Shown: positions 55,858-64,000 of the stretch, in pieces
Layout of the letters: each line of letters opens with the position of its first letter
Position numbering within the stretch: the stretch's first letter is position 1
NCBI GenBank assembly: GCA_037693485.1
Contig: CM075344.1
Coordinates: forward strand, 96,445,001 to 96,509,000
Length of the DNA stretch: 64,000 nt
Direction of reading: 5' to 3'
Origin: Kitagawia praeruptora
Taxonomy: Eukaryota; Streptophyta; Magnoliopsida; Apiales; Apiaceae
Position numbers and translations under genes: made by a program
Notes under the pieces: generated by a model
Told to the model about the DNA's origin: nothing
Seen by the model: the letters and a program-made list of their open reading frames with translations, nothing else
The model's database searches: none

Positions 55858-55859
55858 AT

Positions 55860-56594
55860 TGTTAACTCGAATAACTTGTAGAAGGGGGGGGGGTTAAATA
55901 CAAGTTATATAATCGTGTCTGATTTTTGCTTGATTATAAGAACAAGAATAAACGAATGAATCAAACTCTTGTTTGTATTAATAAGATCAAATACACACTC
56001 TACCAAAGGTGTACAATACCTTTAGCAGCTGCTGACAATACAAATATCTCTCTGTTTGTTTCGTACTCTCGAATACAAACCTTATACAGAGCTACGCACA
56101 CGAACTCACAACTTCGTCGCTCTTTACAATGATATTGAGAGAGTATTTATAATGCTACCTATCAACTAATAACAGAAAGATATAATCTATACATGACAAT
56201 GTTCTGCCTTCTAGTCGATAGTTTCCTTCAATAGAAAACTCTTTCCTTCATAATATCTTCTTGCTTGTTCTTCAAACAACGATCCTATTTTATAGCACTT
56301 GCCAGTTTCTGTAGCATCCATAATGACATCATCAGTAACACGACTGATATCAGGATCTGTATACACTGCATCAATATCTGATCAACCATCAGTATTGGAC
56401 CATCATCAGGATTTGCTCTCTATTCCTGACATGTAGTCTCCGATACACTGTTCATTCCTAACTAAACTATACAGATAACTGTCTTACACATAAAAACTAA
56501 ATACAGTGCTAAATCCTTTATAAGATCAGGATCACAAGAAGTATAATGTGTAAATTCTATTCTTAACATCACAACTTATGAATTATTCCTAACA
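55860..56594 (-). repeat. E6 5' LTR (735 bp)
   Basis: Nearly identical to 44378-45111. TATA-like TATTTATAATGC near 56144 in plus orientation. The tatac duplication follows. Confidence 0.96.
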
Positions 56595-56599
56595 TATAC

Positions 56600-56792
56600 C
56601 TGTCTCAGTCACAAGAATCTGATAAGTACGATTCCGGTTGATATCGTCGTCATTGTTCATCGTAGACATGCTTGCCCCCTTCAATTGAGACTTAATCTCG
56701 TCAATCGACTGCATCAAACGGACCAGAACATCATCCACCTTCTTATTCTGAGCTTCTTGTTTCTGGTTGTAAGCTTCAAGCTTCTTATCCAT
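56600..56792 (-). pseudogene. E4 gag N-terminal fragment
   Basis: ATG at 56792, followed by a Gln/Lys-rich coiled-coil-like segment (MDKKLEAYNQKQEAQNKK). It ends at the E6 insertion (tatac, 56595-56599). It lies 74 nt from the primer site, as expected for the start of E4 gag. Confidence 0.85.
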
Positions 56793-56865
56793 AGCTTTGA
56801 TAGTTCATCCATGACTGTTGTTTTTCGTGTTCTAGCCAGCGTACAAGTATTCACAGGAAACAACT

Positions 56866-56877
56866 GCTCTGATAACA
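56866..56877 (-). other. E4 primer binding site
   Basis: In element orientation this reads TGTTATCAGAGC, one mismatch from the Met-tRNA type TGGTATCAGAGC, and sits directly inside the 5' LTR. Confidence 0.8.
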
Positions 56878-56878
56878 A

Positions 56879-57167
56879 TGATAAAGGTTAAGTAACCTTT
56901 ATAGAAATGTATGTATAACTAGAGAGATCGAGAGAGATAAGAGAGATCAAGAGAGATTAAAGAAGGAGATGAGAAAACAGAGATAGAAATGGAGATGAGA
57001 AGAAACAGAATTTTGATTCATTTTCTAACTGAATGTCACAATGATACAGCTCATGTTTTTATACAATTCTCTGCATAACAGATTTTCCCGCTAAAACCAT
57101 TCAACAACTAACATTTAACTTTTGTTGACTTTAGTCAACAACTTATTCTTACTATTAGCCTATAACA
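56879..57167 (-). repeat. E4 5' LTR
   Basis: Nearly identical to 15402-15689. It is followed by the second caaac duplication, after which E3 LTR sequence resumes. Confidence 0.95.
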
Positions 57168-60100
57168 CAAACACAACTGGAACGACCCAGAAATAATGAA
57201 GAAAAGTCAGTTACGAATTTTCCTTTAAAACAAAATCAGTTTAGGAAACGTATTCTATTTTAATTCTGATTTGGTAGTTTCCTTGCTGGGCAAGACTTCT
57301 AGAGCCTATTTAAACACATCCTACCATTGTAATTTGTATCACGATTATATATCAATTACTTAGGTTTATTTGTATCTTTTCATACTTTGTTTTTATCATG
57401 GTTTCATCAGATCCCATGATGACGAGAGGTTCAATTATGAGCTAATCGTTGTCATGGGATTCTAACGGATTTATTTATGGAGTTTAGTATCTTGATGCTT
57501 TAAAGATCTGTGTGTGATGTATATTTGATATCCTCGTATGGTTACGCTTAATTGTTAGATGCGTAGCTAACATCTAATTTGTTAATCTCTTGTGAAGTGA
57601 AAGTGGATCTTGAGATTTAGAACTTGTCATGCTAGCATAGGTTCATGATTGTTTATCAACATGATTTGTAGTATGAGATGAGAATACTTATATTGCCCTA
57701 TGTGATCATTATGGATAACTTGCTCTTCAACCGTTATGTTTTCAAATTCTATAGACATATAGGGTCTAAGCATAAGTGGTGTCTATTCATCTTCTATCTC
57801 TTTTGTGGATGTATGGATAGTTTGGTATACGTATACTGAGAGGTAGCGTGTACTTGTTTCGTGTTGTCTAATCAGATATCATAACCATTGCATATAGTGA
57901 TTAAAGGAGTCAGATCTAAGCAAAGTATTTAAGGAAGTTAGGATTCCATGTTTCCTCTTGCAGAAGTAATTCGATTCCAATTCTCATTAGTTAGTTAATT
58001 CTTAGCTTGTTAATTTAATTCTTAGTTAATTTAGTTTATTAAACCCAAATTTGTTAATTGTCTTAGCAGTGAATAATAATCATACATTGTTGCATAGGTA
58101 CATCTACTGAATTAAAACCATTACCAGATCTCTGTGGGAACGAACTTGACTTATTCATATATTACTTGTGACCATGTACGCTTGCGTGATTTAGTGCAAA
58201 CAAGGACTAATTAGTGATCTTTTGTGTAAACCATAGAGACTTGAATACGAGCAATTTTAGATTAAAGTCACGAATTAAATAAATTATTTAAATTGAGAAT
58301 TTGGTTATAAAATGAGAGAGATAGATAATTATTGGCGGTCTTGTATAAACTTTTTATTATTCGAGATGTGTGTTAAATAAATCAATTAGTATTATTTATT
58401 AAGAATAATTAGAGACCTTTAAATTGAGAAATTTTCCCTACGATTAATTAAAGCGAGGCTTGCACATTTAATCTTATTTCGGACATCGCGATACCCTAAA
58501 CCCGATTTATTAAAATTAATAGGAAAATCAATTAGAGCCTCCATTTAATTTATTATACTTTGCGAATAAGGCATTAATGAGATTTTAAACTTACGAGAAT
58601 ATTCCCAATTATTTGTTCGAGAATTATTTGATTATCAAGAGCATGATTACCAAGTTATTTTGACATTATGTGACTAAATCTTTACCCGAGTACTAAAATC
58701 ATTTTGATAAATTATTATAGAGATTCGTTCTGTGAATTGAGATTTTCGCTCGCGGGTAACACTTTTAATTATTCGGTACTTGTAGCGTCGAGACAGAGGC
58801 AAGTTCATTCCTACCCTAACTCTCGGAAACTTTGTATTTCTGTTCGTATTATTTCCTTTATTGATTATTTTCGAGCTATTAATTATGAGATTTATTTGCT
58901 GCTCTTTATGATGCAATAATTTTATTTTGAGCATTATTTCTCGTTAAATGTTATGATACTGTTAATTTAGTTTACTTGCGAAGTATACTCCCTATAAGCG
59001 TAGAGTCCAATTCGTTGATATCAGGTCGATCTCATTAATTCAAGACGACTATTATTTTGATTCAGTGGAACTAATCTCATTCGTTCGAGATAGTTAAATT
59101 CATTCTTTCTGTTTGAATTTTTTGTACAAATTCAACAATATTTATTGATTATCTTTTAGTTGGTTCATTGTCCGAATCAACCGATAGGAGTATACTATTT
59201 AAATCGTTAGAGTTTTACTCATTGATCAAGTGAAAAATATTCTATTTAGCGTTCATCAATTTTGAGTATTATAATCATTCGAGTGGTACTATTTGTTTAG
59301 TACGACTCATTATATTTCATTTTAAGACTATTCTCATTATTTCGAGATAGTTGCCTTTCTTGTCAAGGGTTGGTACTTTGTTCGTGTCAACCAATTAAAA
59401 TATGTTTATTGAGAATTTACATCAGTCCATTGTTCGGATTGGTGGTACATTGAGTAAAACTAGCGGTCCTCCAGATCAATTAAATATTTTCTTGTGAAGT
59501 TTATCTCAAATGTCAGTTCATTAAATATTCGGGAATTCTGTATTCTACTGGTCAATTTTGGGAAAGAGGCCCATTTTAGAGAAAGAGAGACTTGTGTACC
59601 TTTATATGGACACAAGAATATTTTAGGCACTATGATGCCAGGGTTGATACAATCACCCACTATGATGCTAACATTCATACTATATATTATATTCATTGAT
59701 ATCGTATTGTAGCCGTGATCGGGCGAAGTGCGGTGTCATTGGAGGACGGTATTCCCGGTCGGATAGTTGATCGCCCCGCCGAGATACCGAAAGGATGGAA
59801 GACCAGTTATTCTTTTATCATGAGTCATCAGAGTTTCATAAAAAGAGTCATTTCGAGTATTCTACTTTCGAGACGAGCCTTGAGTCAATTTTTCAGAGTT
59901 TTGATTTTCTTAATTGTTTCTTAAATTCGAGTATTTCTTTCGGTATATATAATACTATATTTATGTACCGAGCAAAGAGAGAATTTGCTGAGCACCATAG
60001 TTGCTCACTCTTGCTTTACAACATTTGTTCAGCTGTCAAGATGGAGAAAGGCGAGACGTCCAGTCAGAGAAACAAAGGGAAGAAGAAAGCTCCGGGCTAT

Positions 60101-60353
60101 GGAGATCGGGATTAAACCATCAAGTTGGAACCTGCTATCCTTTCTACCTTGTGAACTTGTGTAATCTATTATTCAGAATTGTAATAATCGTATTGTAATA
60201 AAGTGTGAGACCGATCTTGGATCTGTGGAGTAGGACTGTTCCGCTCCGTTGTAATAAAGATTTTATTATTAGCGAACTAACGTGTGTTGCAGGATGCTGA
60301 GACCTGATGTGACGACCCGGGTCCCCGGATAGGGCGGATTTGGGGGCGTCACA

Positions 60354-61280
60354 CAAACTTTACTATTTAATCTCCAATTCAAATTTTTCTTCCATATTTA
60401 CCCATAACCTTAATTTAGTTCTTCATCCATGTTATGGATAACAATGTAATTTGCATGTATGAAAAAATCAATTGGAGCTTAAATAGTAAATTGTGCAGCT
60501 TATTTATCAATTCCCTTATTTTATAGGAAAATGATTTATACCAGTAAAATCATGATTTTAACTGTGAATCTCATTTACTAACTATACAAAGGTAAAATGT
60601 GAAATTTTCATGAAATATTAATTAAAATTTCAATATAGTAATATAATTTCATAAATATTATTATTATTTTCATAAAAAATACAATAACTTTATTTACAAT
60701 CACAATCTAAATATAATATTTTTTCACAATTTTTAAACTGTTAACTTAGTAAATTTGGAGACGGGTGTATCTATCTCAAAATAAGTATCAATTTAAGCTG
60801 TAATTTCATTATAAGACAAAATTCATATTTCAAATTTCACATTAAAATTTTTTACTTTAGTTAACAGGTCGCTTGTTAATTTTTTTAAAAAATATTAAAT
60901 AAATTACATTAAAACTTTCAAAATAAAAGTATATATTTCAGAAATAATATCAAGTAAGATGTATAAGTGTTTTAAGTTTAGAAGAACACTCACAAAAATA
61001 ATAAAGATGCCTAATTAAAAAAAATTGATAAGCAGTTAAATTTAAACGTGGAAGTAATAAAACCAACCAATATCTCTGTTGGTTTAAAAAACTAACCATA
61101 AAACATATATATACGCCAAGATCAAAGGAATTCATAATGGTTTAGTGTAGAACATGTCATAGAACGTGGAAGTTAAAAAACCAACCATTAACTTTGCTAG
61201 TTAATCAAATGTCTATAAATTCAAACTGGAACACTCTTAAATTGATGTATAAGGTTTGCTTGTTACTTAGTATCAAAAAA
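60354..61280. other. Right flank of E2, no gene seen
   Basis: AT-rich single-copy-looking sequence without ORFs or recognisable repeats. The E2 target duplication should start at 60354 (caaac or similar), but its partner is outside the window. Confidence 0.5.
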
Positions 61281-61866
61281 ATGAGTTCATCAAGATCAGC
61301 AAAAAGGAGAAGGTACTCAAACATCAAGTCATTGTTGGTGAATGACTTGAATAACATTAATCTGACTTCTGCAGATTTAAACGAAGATATTCGTTTAGAA
61401 AATGAAGATTTCGGTTTGTTTTTCAAGAGCATGGAGGATAGGCAAACAGAACTATTTGCTCGAAGCATTGGAATCGAGGAAAAATACATGTACATATCTA
61501 TGTCAAAAGATTATCCTCATGCTTTTATTTTCTAAATTATAACAATGTTGGTATGGTTTTAAAATGTAGGAACATAACAGAGGTGGTGACAGGAAACCAG
61601 AATGTATCGACTGGCCAATCTTCATAGCAAGAAGTTCAGGTTGACAATTCTTATTTAGGAAGAGAGCGCAGATTTGAAGAAGATACCCAAGCATCTCTTG
61701 TTGGGCATGTGAAACAGTCTCAACTGCTTGTGGAAGAGATGTTAACAGGATTCAAGAAATTTGAATCACATTGGACACAAAAGCTAAATAACTGATTGAC
61801 AAAGGTTGGTGAAGTGGAGGAACAACGGGCAAAAATGAGCGCTGGACTTGTGGATTTCACACGCAA
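61281..61866 (+). pseudogene. Remnant of a spliced plant gene, function unknown
   Basis: ATG at 61281 opens a frame with MSSSRSAKRRRYSNIKSL, then FGLFFKSMEDRQTELFARS and GIEEKYM. A GT...AG segment (about 61490-61568, donor CAT|GTACAT, acceptor AAAATGTAG|GAAC) restores the frame into a second block. That block contains ITEVVTGNQNVSTGQSS, LVGHVKQSQLLVEEML and FKKFESHWTQKLNN, then VEEQRAKMSAGLVDFTRNI and a final stop at 61874 or so. Two in-frame stops (TAG about 61624, TGA about 61793) break it; both could come from C-to-T changes. The helical, Glu/Lys-rich second part hints at a coiled coil. I do not recognise the family; it may be a duplicated or captured gene fragment. Confidence 0.5.
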
Positions 61867-61892
61867 TATATAGTTCTGCTATGCATTTTAAT

Positions 61893-62370
61893 CTAACAAT
61901 ATGCATTGGTACTAATTAAGAATTCTATATTGGGGGTGTTTGGGGGAACTTATTTCCAGAATAAGTCAACTTATTTTAAGCCAATGTTAGAAATTCCTAA
62001 CATTCCAACTTATTTTCCAACTTATTTTTGCAACTTATGAAATCTCAAACATACATTAAATACAACCATAAAAATAAATTATCAAACACCACCATTGTAT
62101 TAACCTTAATTTGTAGTTATTTTCGTAAGTCTAGGAAGAGGTTGGTGTAATATTCCTAATTTGTGTACTCTTGTTGAAGTACAAACTTTATCTGTTTTAT
62201 CGTATGTTCCTATAATTTACCATTGTTCTCTGTTGTTGAATGTTGTGTTCTATAGCTTAATTTGGTAAAAATTAAACTACACTCTGAAACCTTATTCCAA
62301 AATGAACCAGGAGCATTAATCAATGGATAAAACAAAGGTACCAGGAGAAGGTGCAGCTGACATTGTGGCG
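61893..62370 (+). repeat. Direct repeat, copy A (with insertion)
   Basis: It matches 62763-63022 in blocks, from TATGCATTGGTACTAATTAA through a TGTTGAATGTTGTGTTCTAT block to ACCAGGAGAAGG, once a 161-bp insertion is removed. Confidence 0.75.
61933..62093. mobile_element. Candidate small MITE (161 bp) in repeat copy A
   Basis: Absent from copy B. The ends GGGGTGTTTGGG and ATCAAACACCACC form short inverted repeats around GGTGTTTG, flanked by attg on both sides. hAT-like MITEs often have GGGTGTTTG-type ends, but a 4-bp duplication is short for hAT, so the class is uncertain. Confidence 0.45.
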
Positions 62371-62762
62371 GGGAATTTGATAAATTAAGATCATTCTATC
62401 CATACGTATTTGGCCATTTGCACTATAATAAACACTCTCAGATTCCATGAAATTCATCATAAAAACAGGAAGAAGTATACACCTTCAAGTGTACAGCCCA
62501 AAAAATACACCACCTGGAACTATGTTTTAAAAGTCTGAAGAATCCATATATTGAGTTAGGTTTTTTCCTTTCTTAATGATAGCTATCAATCCATAGTTAC
62601 TTTGGGCTATATGATAAATGGATATAAATATAATTAGTGTATTGTGCATATATCACTTAACATTCAGTACCATAAAACAACATGAAACAGCATTAAACAG
62701 GAACTTAACATATATTGATGGACTTAAGGCAAACATTCATCAGTGTCTTCTGTTATGAGTCT

Positions 62763-63022
62763 TAATCTATCAATTATGTATTGGTAGTACTTAAGAATTC
62801 TATATTGTCTGAACCTTAATGTTTAGATATTCTCTTAAGTTTTAGAAAGAAGTTTGTGTACTATTCCTAATTTGTGTACCATTGTACTCTCTTGTTGAAT
62901 GTTGTATTGTATAGCTTAATTTGGAAAAGACTAAACTACAGTTTGCATTCTTATGTTAAAATGCACCAGGATAATTAGTCAATAGAGAGAGCACAGTTAC
63001 CAGGAGCAGGAACAGGCCACAT
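62763..63022 (+). repeat. Direct repeat, copy B
   Basis: Second copy of the block in 61893-62370, about 80% similar by eye. 62371-62762 between the copies is AT-rich with no gene seen. Confidence 0.75.
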
Positions 63023-64000
63023 TGTTAGAGTAGGTGCCCTAGAGGCAATACATTGTTTCTTGAATAAACCTTTATGTCATTTGATTATTAAATAAACGTA
63101 TTTATTATGACTTTAATTACTGTGATATATTTGTTAGCATAATAAATGTCCTTAGAATCATGATACACATTGTATAGTTTAAGTACATGACTTGAACTTG
63201 AGATTATATAATATATCATATTCTTAAAAGGTCCCTAGTCGGTTATTATTATATAGGACAATAGTAATACATAAATAGACTAGCATGTTGTTTGACAGAT
63301 AACCACATCTCATTGGTTATGAGTATGGAGATACTAAAGTCAATACATAGGTACATGTAGGAGTACATGGTACTGGACAAACCCATGGTGAGATTCTACA
63401 TGTTGATAATGTCATTAGAAAGACTCACAGTGATAATGGTGTAATGATCCTTAGACTTGAGATCATTATATTTCTATACGAGGATTAATATACTTTGACT
63501 ACATTAAAAGTTACCTTTGACCGGGTGATGATAAAAGTGTACATCGGGTATGTTATGAGAGTATGAGAAATATGAATGATAGATAAAGGATTTAACCCTC
63601 CTATAATTAGGAGAGATATTATTGGCCTCTTGATTGAGTGAGACTATGAAAATGCATGGCCATGCTCAAATATTGATTTGTTTTAATAGTCTACTCATGG
63701 ATCAAGTAAACCTGGATTAAATGTTGAAGAGGATGACTAAATACATGCCTCGAGTTTAATCTATAATATTTGGTTAAAGGGATTATATTACACGGAAACA
63801 TATATCACGAAAGGTTTAATTGGATCACCAATTATTATTATTACTTGGGTAGCTATGATGTATTACTAGATGCCGCTCATTGTTTATAATTTTATAATTA
63901 GATATTAAAATTATTGCCAACGTAATAATAACCTAAAGGGTTACACACTTAGAACGTCTAAACGGATTTTAATTTAAATTCATAATTTAAATTAAATAAT
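63023..64000 (+). repeat. E9: start of a copia-like LTR, truncated by the window end
   Basis: TGTTAGAGTAGGTGCCCTAG begins abruptly at the end of repeat copy B. The TGTTAG...GGTGCCCT start is seen in several plant Ty1/copia LTRs (established pattern, lineage not certain). The remaining 978 bp is AT-rich and non-coding, without the matching CA end inside the window. Orientation and class are inference. Confidence 0.5.

Larger units (their letters stand above)
44378..56594 (-). mobile_element. E6: nearly complete Sirevirus-type Ty1/copia element
   Basis: LTRs at 44378-45111 and 55860-56594, with a tatac duplication at 44373-44377 and 56595-56599. About seven LTR differences by eye in 735 bp. 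Gag and Pol are uninterrupted, while ORF3 has one stop. It is tail-to-tail with E5, its sibling. Of all elements in the window it is the best candidate for recent autonomous activity. Confidence 0.96.
15402..57167 (-). mobile_element. E4: Reina-like chromovirus, gag interrupted by E5 and E6
   Basis: Short LTRs (288 and 289 bp) flank it, with a caaac duplication at 15397-15401 and 57168-57172. Without E5 and E6 the element is about 5.2 kb, a normal size for Reina. It has one gag-pro-pol frame with a C-terminal chromodomain. Its LTRs differ by about four substitutions and one 1-nt indel. Confidence 0.9.
14800..58202 (+). mobile_element. E3: Athila-family solo LTR, split by E4
   Basis: It starts TGATAAGTGGATTTTATATC and ends TTAGTGCAAACA, and is flanked by aggac on both sides (14795-14799 and 58203-58207). 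It matches the reverse complement of the E8 LTR throughout, so it belongs to the same LTR family. The two arms (14800-15401 and 57173-58202) total about 1.63 kb against 1502 bp in E8. The excess is largely a duplicated segment of about 180 bp. There is no internal region, so this is a solo LTR left by LTR-LTR recombination. Confidence 0.88.
6172..60353 (+). mobile_element. E2: Tekay-like Ty3/gypsy chromovirus, host of the nested cluster
   Basis: E2 has a truncated 5' LTR (6172-6472), a Met-tRNA primer site, a leader with an extra ORF, gag-pol with a C-terminal chromodomain, a purine tract at 13121-13134, and a 3' LTR that begins at 13135 and ends at 60353. The last 301 bp of the two LTRs align throughout with about 14 mismatches counted by eye (about 4.7%). 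That makes E2 the oldest datable element here, as expected for the outermost one. The 3' LTR is interrupted by E3 and everything inside it. The gag CX2CX3HX3C knuckle, the chromodomain and the protein end MRTKYPELF fit the Tekay/Del lineage. Confidence 0.88.
13135..60353 (+). repeat. E2 3' LTR, split by E3 (arms 13135-14799 and 58208-60353, about 3.8 kb)
   Basis: The left arm begins TGTAATAACC and the right arm ends GGCGTCACA. The arms join at the aggac target duplication of E3. The left arm holds a G/A-rich microsatellite. The right arm holds the block TTGCTCACTCTTGCTTTA (60001), also found near the end of E7, and a short Lys/Arg-rich reading frame ending GKKKAPGYGDRD at about 60113. No gene was recognised in either arm. 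Their short ORFs (for example 59460-59924) look like chance. Confidence 0.85.

Noticed and set aside
61205..61495. 96-codon minus-strand ORF
   Set aside because: It lies opposite the coding-like frame of the gene remnant, which has better codon character and a consistent intron.
1..64000. CRISPR arrays, bacterial operons, rRNA or prophage
   Set aside because: None seen. Repeats are LTRs and microsatellites, and the genes are plant retroelement genes.

Overview
This window is plant nuclear DNA, almost certainly from an angiosperm. It is AT-rich and nearly all of it is LTR retrotransposon sequence. The element classes (Sirevirus-type Ty1/copia with an extra third ORF, Tekay-like and Reina-like chromoviruses with chromodomains, an Athila-like gag-only element), the initiator-Met and Asp tRNA primer sites, and the TG...CA LTR ends with 5-bp target duplications all point to a seed plant. 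A eudicot, perhaps an asterid, seems likely, but that is a weak inference. No intact host gene was seen.

Layout. I label the elements E1-E9. E1 (1-6171, +) is the 3' part of a Sirevirus-like copia element inserted in the 5' LTR of E2. E2 (6172-60353, +) is a Tekay-like gypsy element whose gag-pol is at 8542-13094 and whose 3' LTR runs from 13135 to 60353 because about 43 kb of later insertions split it. Inside that LTR lies E3 (14800-58202), an Athila-family solo LTR. Inside E3 lies E4 (15402-57167, -), a Reina-like chromovirus. Inside the gag of E4 lie two Sireviruses of one family, inserted 92 bp apart and tail to tail: E5 (19911-44280, +) and E6 (44378-56594, -). E5 is split at its RT active site by E7 (24258-38121), probably a solo LTR of a large gypsy element. 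E7 is split by E8 (28298-37003, -), a young Athila-like element with gag/protease but no pol. Seven of the eight nested boundaries were confirmed by finding the matching 5-bp duplication on both sides (E3 aggac, E4 caaac, E5 aaata, E6 tatac, E7 ttgat, E8 acctc) or by LTR homology (E2). The nest is six elements deep.

Right flank. 60354-63022 looks like host or older DNA. It holds a broken two-exon gene remnant, a duplicated block of about 260 bp and a possible small MITE. A further copia-like LTR (E9) starts at 63023 and runs off the window.

Most interesting signal. Comparing the sibling Sireviruses E5 and E6 shows that E5 lacks two segments with exact GT...AG ends. The first (1094 nt in E6) removes the C-terminal third of gag, two of its three zinc knuckles, the gag stop codon and the gag/pol frame offset, leaving a continuous gag-pol ORF in E5. 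The second (448 nt) lies in the third ORF and starts with CAG|GTAAGA. E5 therefore looks like a DNA copy of a spliced RNA, and splicing may be how this family makes Gag-Pol. Both copies also keep an 89-codon antisense ORF with a TATA-like box between pol and the third ORF, and a splice-acceptor-like site 7 nt before the third ORF's ATG. E6 has full-length gag and pol and is the best candidate for a recently active element.
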